Assembly (NCBI RefSeq): GCF_003999995.1
Contig: NZ_RJAD01000003.1
Span: 430,361-494,360, forward strand
From: Microbacterium sulfonylureivorans
Lineage (GTDB): Bacteria > Actinomycetota > Actinomycetes > Actinomycetales > Microbacteriaceae
Length of the DNA stretch: 64,000 nucleotides
Direction of reading: 5' to 3'
Part shown: one piece after another, positions 55,511 through 63,624 of the stretch
How positions within the stretch are numbered: the first letter of the stretch is position 1
Layout: each line of letters opens with the position of its first letter
Program-made: the position numbers and the translations under genes
Notes under the pieces: model-generated
Database searches by the model: none
Told to the model about the DNA's origin: nothing
Seen by the model: the letters and a program-made list of their open reading frames with translations, nothing else

Positions 55511-55598
55511 CACCGCGGCCTCGACGGAGACTCAAGCCCGCAAAGGGACCGGTGTTCGTGCATCACAGAATCGGAGAGAGCAAGGCCCGGTTGAGCCC

Positions 55599-55604
55599 TA
55601 GAGT
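55599..55604 (+). promoter_or_regulatory. -10 box, leaderless
   Basis: TAGAGT followed by 6 nt and GTG 55611. An in-frame GTG at 55605 directly touches the box and cannot be the start of this transcript. Confidence 0.45.
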
Positions 55605-55610
55605 GTGCGT

Positions 55611-56639
55611 GTGGTTGACGTCTTGGTCTACGCGCTTCGCGGCTCGGTGGTGAGGACTGTCACTTCGACCGCTCGAACCCGCACTGAAGAGTTCACGGTG
55701 ATCTATGAGGATCCTTCGTGGCCTGCGAGCACTCGAGAGCACGTCGATGGCGATGTCGTCGCGGAGGGGGCATTCGCCGGGTCTTCGGACGCGCCGATCA
55801 TGCTGTGGGACGGCGCGCTTCCGGAACAGGCTCAAGCTGACCCGCGGAGCTGGTTTGACGGGAACGTGTTTCGCGAAGAGCCTCCAGCGGAGGTGATCGA
55901 TGTCTCCGGTTTGCGACCGCTCGAGGACGACGAATTCTGGCCTGTGATCGACTCTCTCGGCGGTCGCATGTGGGACCGGACGATACAGATCGCAGTGTCC
56001 GTCCTTGCTCAACAGGATGAAGACTTCATTCTCCGGTGGGAAGAGACTGCGGCCCGAAAAGCGCTGGTGCTTGCGGATGCCTTCGAGAAGGCGGGGATCG
56101 CTGCTGCCCGCGAACTCCACAGCATCGGCGCTGTACTTGGAAAGGGAGAGGAAGCTTTCCTCAGGGTCTATGCCGACCCGAAGACATTCGATTGGGCCTG
56201 GGTCTCGGACAATTCCCCGCAGGTCATCTGGATCGGCTCTCACGCCCTCGAGCGACGGCTTGGACGGTCCGTTCGGATCGAATCGAGCATGTCACTGCGA
56301 CATCGGGACATCCTCGAACGACGCCGTCTCGAGGTGGCCGAATATCAGCGAGAGCACGGCATCGTCGAGCGGCCGCGCGACCCATCGCTCACGGCGGCCC
56401 GCGGCATCGTGGATGGTTCGAACGGTCTCCGCGAACGCCTCGTCCTCGTTCCGAGCAGCCTGTCGAAGGACCAAGAGGCTACAGCCGCGATGACTGCTGA
56501 CGGGAGCCGGTTGGTAGCCGGCCCCGAGTTCGCGAACCACCAAAGCATTGGACTGTGGGGCGGCGTCGCATTCAGCGTCAGGCGACGGACCGCTCTGCCA
56601 CTCGACGAGTACATCACCCGCTACGTTACAAGGCCCTGA
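55611..56639 (+). CDS. Hypothetical protein with DUF4240-like centre
   Basis: 342 residues. The central part (EDDEFWPVIDSLGGRM, then EDFILRWEETAARKALVLAD) weakly resembles DUF4240 proteins, which are small cytoplasmic proteins often near immunity genes. The N-terminal 90 residues and the C-terminal 130 are not recognised. The leaderless promoter sets the start at GTG 55611. Confidence 0.5.
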   Translation: MVDVLVYALRGSVVRTVTSTARTRTEEFTVIYEDPSWPASTREHVDGDVVAEGAFAGSSDAPIMLWDGALPEQAQADPRSWFDGNVFREEPPAEVIDVSGLRPLEDDEFWPVIDSLGGRMWDRTIQIAVSVLAQQDEDFILRWEETAARKALVLADAFEKAGIAAARELHSIGAVLGKGEEAFLRVYADPKTFDWAWVSDNSPQVIWIGSHALERRLGRSVRIESSMSLRHRDILERRRLEVAEYQREHGIVERPRDPSLTAARGIVDGSNGLRERLVLVPSSLSKDQEATAAMTADGSRLVAGPEFANHQSIGLWGGVAFSVRRRTALPLDEYITRYVTRP

Positions 56640-56740
56640 CCAACGGGCCGTGAATCTGCGCCAGTCGTAATGATCGCGCGATCATGGACCGGTCTAGGGG
56701 CCATCTACGAGGGGTGCTCGAACCGATGTCGACGCGCTGC

Positions 56741-56746
56741 TACGTT
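56741..56746 (+). promoter_or_regulatory. -10 box, leaderless
   Basis: TACGTT followed by 7 nt and ATG 56754. Confidence 0.45.
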
Positions 56747-56753
56747 CAGCGGA

Positions 56754-57242
56754 ATGACGATCGATACGTGCGCGAAGTGTGGTGCGCCGTTGGATGTACA
56801 CGACCGCCACATCCGCTTCACTCAGCCCGAGCCCGTCCTGCGAATCGCATCGACTGATTCACCAGATGTGTGGATGAGCGGTACGGACGCCAATGAGTCA
56901 GTGCTGATGCAGGTCCAGGGCGTCGGTGCGTTCGTTCGTGCGTTGCTCCCAGTCCAGCTCACCGGCGGCCACACGGTGACCTACGGAGTCTGGGTTGGAT
57001 TCGACCCCGCGAACCTGCAACACGTTCTCGAAGTGTGGTGGACCCCGGAGTATGCCGACCTGCAAATCGAGGGCATACTCGCGAACGTCGTCCAGCCATG
57101 GGGGCTCTACGGCACGCCAGTCTCACTCCGAGTACTTAGCGTCGACGAAACTCCCTACTGTGTTACCAGCCCGGACAGCAGGCTGGCCTCCGTCATCAGC
57201 GACCATTGGGACCACCGGCTGATCTTGGACGCCCTACCCTGA
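56754..57242 (+). CDS. DUF2199-like protein
   Basis: 162 residues. CAKCGAPLDVHDRHI at the start (a possible zinc pair), HTVTYGVWVGFDPANLQHVL in the centre and a Trp-rich WWTPEYADLQIEG are close to the DUF2199 pattern. Unknown cytoplasmic function. Start set by a leaderless promoter rather than the longer open frame. Confidence 0.65.
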   Translation: MTIDTCAKCGAPLDVHDRHIRFTQPEPVLRIASTDSPDVWMSGTDANESVLMQVQGVGAFVRALLPVQLTGGHTVTYGVWVGFDPANLQHVLEVWWTPEYADLQIEGILANVVQPWGLYGTPVSLRVLSVDETPYCVTSPDSRLASVISDHWDHRLILDALP

Positions 57243-57313
57243 TGGATCGCGCCCGGAGGGGGACCCCCGTCAGTGCGACTGCTAGGTGGTTCTGTTCGAA
57301 CTCGGTCGAAGCG

Positions 57314-57843
57314 TCATCGTCCGGCCACGGCGGGTGCAGTGAAGTCTTCGAGCTGCGCACGGAGCACGGCTCGAGCTCGGTGGTATCGGCTCCGAAGGGT
57401 GCCTTCCTTCATGTGCAGGATGCGGCTGGCGTCGACCAGCGAGAATCCTTCCCAGTGGATGAGCGTGATGATGTCGCGGTCGATTGAGGGGAGCGTGGCG
57501 AGGGCTTGGTGGAGTTCGTCGTATTCAGCGGGATCGGCGAATCCGGCGTCGGGGAGACCGAAAGGATGGCGCGGAGACGATCTGTGACGGCTCGTTGTCG
57601 TGTGGAGCGGCGGTGGTGGTGCATCAGCACGTTGCGGGCGACCCCGAACATCCATGGGCGGATTTCGTCATCTGCGGCGGGCAGCGACGCGGATCGCCGC
57701 CACAGCACCAGCAGTGTTTCGGCTAGGAGATCGGCAGCATCGGCCGTGGGTTCGACTCTCCGGGTGAAGTAGGCCAGGACGTCAGGAGAGTGTGCTTTGA
57801 CGGCCGCTTCGACACGGGCGGCGCGACGGTCATCGGGGCGCAT
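57314..57843 (-). pseudogene. ECF-like sigma factor A, frameshifted
   Basis: Region 2 (DVLAYFTRRVEPTADAADLL, then RPWMFGVARNVLMHHHRR) is in one frame from ATG 57843, and region 4 (LATLPSIDRDIITLIHWEG, MKEGTLRSRYHRARAV) is in another. The frames meet at a GGGG run (57551-57554 plus strand); one extra base there restores a single protein that aligns with sigma B. ATG 57843 overlaps the stop of the membrane-protein gene (TGATG). It is either inactive, expressed by slippage, or a sequence error. Confidence 0.8.
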
Positions 57844-58439
57844 CAGGGCGTCTCCGAGATGCACGTGAACCCTGTCGCGTCAACAGCTCGGCCGTCTGCG
57901 GTGACGTGCTCTCCAAACCACGCGATGCCAGGGAACGTCTCCTGGGCGAATGCTTGTAGCTCTGGAGTCAGCCCCTCAGCGACACGGCTCTCCCCGTCAC
58001 GGTCGCCGGACACCGCGAGGCCTTCGTCGTAGAGACGTTGCCCGAGTCCTGACCAGTCGCGCGCGGCGATCGCCGCGTCGAGGGTGGCGCGGTCGCCGGG
58101 TTGGGGGTTGCGTAGTTCGATCCATGCTCTGCAGGACTCCTCGTGGCCGGCCTCTGTCGTCCAGTTCACCGGGATGGGCTGCGTGTTGCGCACGTTCTCC
58201 AGGGGCATGCTCACGCCAGCCCAGTGGGAGATGGCGACGGTTGCCGTCCCGGCGCCCGCGGTCAGTGCGATCGCGCCACCAACGAGCACCGGGAGCACCC
58301 ACCGCGCGCGCGGAGCTCGTCCACGCCTAATACGCGAAGGCATCGTGGCATCCGCTAGTCGCAGGGCCTCTGCCATGGCCGGCGTCGGCAGAGTTTCCGT
58401 CATGGACTCGAGTGCGCAGTCGAGATCGATCCGGGTCAA
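57843..58439 (-). CDS. Single-pass membrane protein paired with sigma factor A
   Basis: 198 residues. Cytoplasmic N-terminus of about 48 residues, one membrane helix (about 48-70, VLPVLVGGAIALTAGAG), and an extracytoplasmic domain of about 125 residues with two Cys (one in EESCRAW, one four residues from the C-terminus region FTCISETP). TTG start with AGGAGG 5 nt upstream. It is co-translated with the sigma gene after it, so it is a candidate anti-sigma factor, though no anti-sigma motif was recognised. Confidence 0.65.
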   Translation of the reverse strand: MTRIDLDCALESMTETLPTPAMAEALRLADATMPSRIRRGRAPRARWVLPVLVGGAIALTAGAGTATVAISHWAGVSMPLENVRNTQPIPVNWTTEAGHEESCRAWIELRNPQPGDRATLDAAIAARDWSGLGQRLYDEGLAVSGDRDGESRVAEGLTPELQAFAQETFPGIAWFGEHVTADGRAVDATGFTCISETP

Positions 58440-58487
58440 TGCATCCTCCTCAGTGCTCGACTACTCATTCCCGCCTCGGCTCGAATC

Positions 58488-58500
58488 GTTGCACAGCAAC
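58488..58500. promoter_or_regulatory. Inverted repeat between the two divergent cassettes
   Basis: GTTGC-ACA-GCAAC, a perfect 13-bp palindrome, about 50 bp before the cassette A start. It could be an operator shared by both directions. Confidence 0.35.
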
Positions 58501-58637
58501 CGAAAGTGACCCCGCACCGCCGTGGTACCAAACGCCGTCCAGCAAGCCAGCAAAATATTCTGGTCGGTTCACTTGGACGTTTCGATATCGGCCGGACATG
58601 TGCGGGGTATGAGGGAAGGCACGAGAGGATCTCAGCT

Positions 58638-59282
58638 ATGAATGATCACGAACGCGGCGAGCACGACGGGTTGGACAGACTCATCAGTCAGTCCGCGCCG
58701 GTCAGGACGGTGATCACGACCGAGATCGAGGAGGAGTTCCTGCGGATTGCTCGCGCGACCGGACCGGCCCTTGGCACGCGGAAGATGCCGCGACGGTGGG
58801 CGCTGGCAGGGATCGGTGTCTCTGCGGCGGTCATCCTCGGCACGGTCGGCGCGGCGGCCGCCGTCACCTTCGACGATTGGGCGTGGTGGGCTCAGGAACC
58901 CGACGGGGTCTACCTGTTCACCTCACCCACCGGCGACACCTGCGAGATCCGCGTTGGACGGATTGAGTCTGACGATCCACAGATCGAGCGTGCGCTCCGT
59001 GACGCGCAGGGTCAGGACCAGGTCCTCGCCAAATCAGACATCGCCGCAGCGGTGGAAAGCGAACGACGGCTTCATGAGGACTTCTACAAGCAGCAGCGAG
59101 CCGACGGGATCGAACCCTACGTTCAACCCGACTCCGTCCTCTACGAGATCGCCATCAACCGAGTCGCACACGACTACGCGCTCGAGCGACTGACAGACAG
59201 CGGCATCGACCAGGCTGCGCTGCAAAAGGCCGGCTTCTCCGCGTCGAGCCAGATCAACTGCAGTACGGACGACAGTGAATAG
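58638..59282 (+). CDS. Single-pass membrane protein paired with sigma factor B
   Basis: 214 residues. Cytoplasmic N-terminus (about 50 residues, VITTEIEEEFLRIARATGPA), one membrane helix (about 53-76, ALAGIGVSAAVILGTVGAAA) and an extracytoplasmic domain of about 135 residues with two Cys (GDTCEIRVG and the near-terminal INCSTDD). Same layout as its divergent partner but little direct identity. GAGAGG lies upstream of the ATG. The stop codon lies inside the sigma B start region (8-bp overlap). Confidence 0.7.
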   Translation: MNDHERGEHDGLDRLISQSAPVRTVITTEIEEEFLRIARATGPALGTRKMPRRWALAGIGVSAAVILGTVGAAAAVTFDDWAWWAQEPDGVYLFTSPTGDTCEIRVGRIESDDPQIERALRDAQGQDQVLAKSDIAAAVESERRLHEDFYKQQRADGIEPYVQPDSVLYEIAINRVAHDYALERLTDSGIDQAALQKAGFSASSQINCSTDDSE

Positions 59283-59799
59283 CCGCGGTCAGCACGACGA
59301 GGCCGTCGTGCGCGCGATCGCTCAGTCCTCCGGGGATCTGCTCGCCTACTTCGAGTACCGCGTGAGCCGCGACGAGGCACCTGATCTCCTCGTGGAGACG
59401 ATGACGGCGGCGTGGCGGCATGCGAACAACCTGCCGGCCGCAGCCGAAGAGGCGCGCATGTGGCTGTTCGGTATCGCCCGAAACGTCCTCGCCAACGCCC
59501 AACGAAGCGGCCGACGGCGCGTGCGGCTGGCCAATCGGCTGCGCGACATGCTCGCGACCGGGACTACAGTCGGCCCTCCTGCCGACACCGGACTCGAGGT
59601 CCGCGACGCCGTCAACAGACTCGCCGACCATCACGCCGAAATCATCCGGCTCGTCCACTGGGACGGGTTCAGCCTGGTCGATGCGGCGAAACTGTGCGGC
59701 ATCCCCGAATCCACCGCGCGAAGTCGCTACCAAGCCGCGAAACGTCAGCTGCGGGAAGCCCTCAGCCCCCAGCTCGTCGAGCAACCCACGGCGTCATGA
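59275..59799 (+). CDS. ECF-like sigma factor B
   Basis: 174 residues. Region 2: DLLAYFEYRVSRDEAPDLL, MWLFGIARNVLANAQRSGRR. Region 4: LADHHAEIIRLVHWDGFSLV, CGIPESTARSRYQAAKRQL. This is the minimal sigma-70 family set without other domains, as in ECF factors. GTG start overlapping the membrane-protein stop. A 39-codon reading frame begins at its stop codon. No target promoter is obvious. Confidence 0.85.
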   Translation: MNSRGQHDEAVVRAIAQSSGDLLAYFEYRVSRDEAPDLLVETMTAAWRHANNLPAAAEEARMWLFGIARNVLANAQRSGRRRVRLANRLRDMLATGTTVGPPADTGLEVRDAVNRLADHHAEIIRLVHWDGFSLVDAAKLCGIPESTARSRYQAAKRQLREALSPQLVEQPTAS

Positions 59800-59915
59800 A
59801 CATCGCGAACGAACTGATTCGCCCTGAGGCGATTGTCCTTCCGGCAACAATCTCAGTGACAATTCCCCTCCCGCCGCGAGGCTGGGAAGAGCCACATCCA
59901 AACTCCGTCGCATAA
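59796..59915 (+). CDS. Small ORF coupled to sigma factor B
   Basis: 39 residues, ATG sharing bases with the sigma stop (ATGA). Sequence begins MNIANELIRPEAIVLPATIS and ends with EEPHPNSVA; it is Pro/Ile-rich with no Cys. No match was recognised. It may be a small regulatory peptide or a chance frame. Confidence 0.35.
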   Translation: MNIANELIRPEAIVLPATISVTIPLPPRGWEEPHPNSVA

Positions 59916-60040
59916 GCCGGTCCGCTATCGGGCGCCTAGACGATCCCTTGATGAGACGGCTCGATGAGTCCGTCCGCAGTGGCCGTCGATCGCCCGTTGG
60001 TAAATCTTGCCCGTCACCCCAAGCCGTCCTAGGACGTCGC

Positions 60041-60318
60041 CTACTCGACCGTCCAAGGCTCCAGTAATCCGGCCGGGTGGGAGTCCATCGCCATTATGGA
60101 AGCGATCTCCCGCAGTTCCGCTGCAACCGCCCGCGGGATCGGGCTTCCGCCTCCGCCAGTTCCTCCACGATCGTCTCGAGAGCAACGCCCAATTCGTTGG
60201 CTTCGAGGAGTTCTACTACGAACGTGACTGTGTCCGCTCGCAGCGACTGCGTGGTTGAGATCAGCACCGCTTCGATGCGATCGCGAAGCTCCTGGTAGCT
60301 AGCCGCCGAATAAGTCAT
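60041..60318 (-). pseudogene. MafI-like immunity protein, frameshifted
   Basis: From ATG 60318: SYQELRDRIEAVL, TVTFVVELLEANELGVALET, the MafI pattern of a charged helix and a conserved E(L/Y)GLALE-like motif. Near plus-strand 60139-60141 the frame is lost; with one extra base the protein continues AVAAELREIASIMAMDSH to a stop at 60041, 92 residues in total, the family's normal size. MafI proteins neutralise secreted Maf toxins; no toxin gene is visible. As written the product ends at 60094 with a foreign tail. Confidence 0.6.
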
Positions 60319-60473
60319 CGGAGGTTCCGCCCCTGGGACAGTTCGCACATCGCGGGAACCAAGGAGTAGCTCGGCGCGAACATCACCGACGCATAGTACC
60401 CCCGACCCAAGGGCCGCATGGGTCGCAGGCGACGCCCGGTCCTGGGTCCGCTATCGCGCATGGCGACGCCAAT

Positions 60474-60479
60474 TAGTCT
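60474..60479 (+). promoter_or_regulatory. -10 box, leaderless
   Basis: TAGTCT followed by 6 nt and GTG 60486. Confidence 0.5.
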
Positions 60480-60485
60480 GCTCAA

Positions 60486-61127
60486 GTGATGGTTACCCAA
60501 ACGCGTGAATCAAGTGCGGTCGCGGTCGCGTCGGGCCGCGTCGTGACGGGCCTCCTAGCATCCTTGATTGTTCTCTACGCTTACTCGCTTCGTGTCACCG
60601 CCGGAGACGGGAATCCATTCGACTACTTCGGCTACTTCACGAACCTGACCACACTGCTAGGGAGCGTGGTGCTCATAGCAACTGGCGCTCTCATGCTGTC
60701 CGGCCGGCAGGTGCCACGTTGGCTAACGACTGCCCGAGCGGTGGCGACCGCGTGCATCCTCGTCGTAGCAGTCATCTACAACGCCCTCGTCCCTGGCACC
60801 GGCAGCGCGCCCGCCTGGGTCAGCGCGTTCCTTCACGCCGTTTTCCCGATCATCGTGCTGCTTGACTGGATCTTGGTAGGAGATCGTCGGCCGCAACCCT
60901 GGCAGGCTCTCTGGTTGGTGCTGCCCTATCCGATCTGCTGGCTGTTCGTCGTCTTACTGCGGGGCGCCACCGACGGCTGGGTGCCTTACGGTTTCTTACT
61001 CCCCGAGCGCGGGACACTCTCACTCATCACACACATCACGGCGCTGCTGACATCGCTCCTGCTGGCAGGGGTACTCGTCTGGACGGTTAGTAGAAGTCGC
61101 GGGCTGCTGCTGAGATCTCTCGCCTGA
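60486..61127 (+). CDS. Pr6Pr-family membrane protein
   Basis: 213 residues with six hydrophobic helices. NPFDYFGYFTNLTTLLGSVV near 43-62 and the HAVFPIIVLLDWILVGDRR segment are hallmarks of Pr6Pr (FAR-17a/AIG1-like) proteins. Function unknown; eukaryotic AIG1 proteins hydrolyse fatty acid esters of hydroxy fatty acids, which may not apply here. GTG 60486 is set by the leaderless promoter; an ATG follows at once. Confidence 0.85.
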   Translation: MMVTQTRESSAVAVASGRVVTGLLASLIVLYAYSLRVTAGDGNPFDYFGYFTNLTTLLGSVVLIATGALMLSGRQVPRWLTTARAVATACILVVAVIYNALVPGTGSAPAWVSAFLHAVFPIIVLLDWILVGDRRPQPWQALWLVLPYPICWLFVVLLRGATDGWVPYGFLLPERGTLSLITHITALLTSLLLAGVLVWTVSRSRGLLLRSLA

Positions 61128-61170
61128 CTCAGCTCGACGAGGGATGGACTACGGGGCGTCTCGATGACCG

Positions 61171-61857
61171 TCAGGTAGATGGGCGCTGGACGAACTCGAG
61201 AGTGAGGTGCGGCAGGTGCTCGCGCGGAACGACCACAGTCAGGGTGCCACCGGTCGGCAGCTTCGCGCCGACCGCGTAAACAAACGGATCGGTGTCAATC
61301 TCCGCACCTGACAAGCACGCTCCGTCGATCAGGACCTGGACGCCGTGACGGACTACCCGCTCGGAGGTGAAGGCTGGCGAGTCCCAGTCGTGGACGCCGA
61401 GCCCGAGTTCGTCACGGAACTGGTTCATGAGGATGTGGTTGGCGTGGTGCACCAACCGCGCGTCGAGCGTGCTGCGCTCGGAATCCTGGCGCTGCCAGGT
61501 GGTCTGGACCGCTTCCATCAGCACGGGGTATCGCATGCGCTCGACATGCTCGATCAGCCAGGCCGGTCGTGGCCACGGCGGAATCTCCTCAATCGACCGA
61601 CGGGTGGTGTCATCGAGCTCCGCGAGGTTCACCGGATCAGACTTGTCGACGGGGTTGCGCCACAGCGTCGCAGAAATGCTCACGGACATCTCGTCGAGAC
61701 CACTCCCGTTCCCGGTCGTGGTCACGCTGAAATCGGGGAACTCTAAAGCGGCCTGAGGAGCGAACTCCATGACTGGGATTGGCATGGTCTTCACTAACTG
61801 CTCGCGCTCAAGACGTGGGTCGGGCGCATCCTCAGGGAGAACTCCGGTGAACTGCAT
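61171..61857 (-). CDS. Hypothetical protein
   Basis: 228 residues: MQFTGVLPEDAPDPRLEREQ, SVSISATLWRNPVDKSDPVN, HHANHILMNQFRDELGLGVH and a C-terminal beta-rich GTLTVVVPREHLPHLTLEFV. No family recognised, no membrane segment. GGCAGGA lies about 8 nt before the ATG. It converges with the Pr6Pr gene with a 43-bp gap. Confidence 0.55.
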   Translation of the reverse strand: MQFTGVLPEDAPDPRLEREQLVKTMPIPVMEFAPQAALEFPDFSVTTTGNGSGLDEMSVSISATLWRNPVDKSDPVNLAELDDTTRRSIEEIPPWPRPAWLIEHVERMRYPVLMEAVQTTWQRQDSERSTLDARLVHHANHILMNQFRDELGLGVHDWDSPAFTSERVVRHGVQVLIDGACLSGAEIDTDPFVYAVGAKLPTGGTLTVVVPREHLPHLTLEFVQRPST

Positions 61858-62064
61858 AACGCCATCCTGCCGAGGAGATGAACACTGCACCAGGTGGATG
61901 AACCGCACGCCTCACGCCGTTCGAAAGTCGGTCGGCCGACGGGCGGGCGCCCGGCAAAGGCGGTGCTCTTCCCAGCATCATGCGGTCGGAAGTGCCCCGC
62001 GAGGTGAGAGCGGTCAGGGAGTCGTGTGCGAGTAGTCCTGAGCGAGCGTGAGACGATGCAACGG

Positions 62065-62884
62065 ATGGACACCGCCACTCTCGACGAATTGCAAGTGCTC
62101 CGTGCGCGCGCGTATGGCCCCTCGGCCGACATCGACCAGGATCCCGACGGATTGCGAGGTTGCTCGAGCTGGAAGCTCGGATCAATGCGCGGCCATCGTC
62201 CAGCGGCGCGGAAGCCGCGCATGGCGATGGCAAGGCGCCAGAGCCTCGGGTTCCGAAACGATCACCCGAGCCGGCGCCGGTCATCGAGGCTCGTCAACCG
62301 CCAGCCGATTATCCGCAGGCCGAGCCTTCGACGAATGGAGCGGATGAGGGGCGGTTCTCCGGCTCAGGCGTGCTGACGCCATGGCTAAAAGTGGCTCTGG
62401 GTACTGACCGTTCTGGCAGCGGCAGCGCTGGCGGCGGCAGCGACGTTCGCCTTGACATGGATGGCGCCGGCATCGGTCTCTTCAGATGCCGTGCAGATCG
62501 CCACGCTCAATCCGGCCGCGACGGCCGAGGTTCCCAGCACCTGGTTCGGCGCGGGACCAAGCTCGGTCGTCTACGAGTTCTACGGCTTGACCCTCTTCGG
62601 AACCGCGACGGGATTCAGTGGCCCCGGCACCGACTGCTTCACCGTCGTCGCATCGGACCAGGTGCCCGACGAAGAGGACGACGATCCGAACAACTGGGAG
62701 CTCTCCGGACTCGTCGCCTGGGGTTGCCGGGTTGGCGACTTCCCGGCGACAATCGAGTTGCTTGTCGACAGCAGCGCACCGGAAGAAACTCAGCGCCCGC
62801 TATGCGAGAGGCAGCGCCCTCCAGTTCGTGTTCGACCGTGATCGAGTCGGGGTATTCCTCGACCAGGACAATGACAGTCAATGA
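62065..62884 (+). pseudogene. Conserved actinobacterial membrane protein, multiply frameshifted
   Basis: Pieces in different frames join into one plausible protein: MDTATLDELQVLRARAYGPS, then LLELEARINA and a Pro/Ala linker, then a membrane helix (VLTVLAAAALAAAATFALTW), an extracytoplasmic part (STWFGAGPSSVVYEFYGLTL, TDCFTVVASD, AWGCRVGDFPATIELLVDSS) and a final SARYARGSALQFVFDRDRVG. Frame changes fall near 62157 (one base missing), 62399-62401 (extra G in GGG) and 62778-62795 (extra A in AAA). Proteins of this layout are common in Microbacteriaceae; function unknown. Confidence 0.7.
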
Positions 62885-63126
62885 GCTCAGCAGTCGGCGG
62901 AGGACCGGGAGTAAACGGTGTCCTCGCTGAGGACCCTGCTGAGCGCGGAGCCCAGCTGGACTATCGGGGTTCCGGACGAATCTCCTTGGCAGCCCACGGG
63001 CAGGAACCGCAGATCTTTGTAATCAGCGTTGGAAGCGCGCTGGACGATTCATTGCACGGGTGAGATTCGCGTCGTTCGCTATGGGCGGTACTGTCAGACG
63101 CCCGGTTTGCAACGCGGCGCGATGGC

Positions 63127-63132
63127 TAGGGT
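63127..63132 (+). promoter_or_regulatory. -10 box before the lipoprotein gene
   Basis: TAGGGT about 42 nt before ATG 63175; a TTGCAA lies 14 nt upstream of it, closer than usual. A leadered promoter is possible. Confidence 0.3.
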
Positions 63133-63174
63133 TGGGATAGTTCAGACACCTGACCGGAAGCACCCAGATTCGAG

Positions 63175-63624
63175 ATGCAAATGCGCACTAACCGTTCCCT
63201 CATATACCGCGCATTGATGCTTGGTCTCGGTGCCGGGATCTTGATCAGTGCTACCGGATGCGCGCCGAGCACGCCAGCGGCGGAGACCGAAGCCAGCCCG
63301 AAACGAACAGCTCCCTCGGAGAGCACGAGTTCCCTCAGCGAGGAAGCGCGGGCAGATCTGGTCAGCGCGTGCGCCGGAAATGCGGAGATGGGGACGGTGA
63401 AGCTTGACGAGGCCAGCGCCGTCTTGGGTCAACGGTCGGCTGACCGACGCTGGGTTGTGGTGATCCCCGTCGAGTTCGAGGCCATGCGTCATGGCGAACA
63501 GCACTGCGTGATGTCTCTCGTCGACGGAGTGGTGAAGCGTGAATTCGTTGAATCGGGCGAATCGTGGCCTGAAGGCGAATATGAGACTTGGCTTCAGTCA
63601 AGCGTTCTGCCATTCGAGTCCTGA
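63175..63624 (+). CDS. Putative lipoprotein
   Basis: 149 residues. Signal peptide with lipobox ISATGC (Cys29), a Thr/Ser/Glu linker (about 30-55), then a small domain with two Cys (SACAGN, QHCVMSLVDG) and VVVIPVEFEA. No family recognised. ATG 63175; an ATG two codons later is also possible. Confidence 0.6.
   Translation: MQMRTNRSLIYRALMLGLGAGILISATGCAPSTPAAETEASPKRTAPSESTSSLSEEARADLVSACAGNAEMGTVKLDEASAVLGQRSADRRWVVVIPVEFEAMRHGEQHCVMSLVDGVVKREFVESGESWPEGEYETWLQSSVLPFES

Noticed and set aside
62881..63063. 60-codon ORF starting MSSAVGGGPGVNG, overlapping the end of the frameshifted gene by ATGA
   Set aside because: Low-complexity product, no recognisable family, and its upstream partner is itself broken, so coupling is not meaningful.
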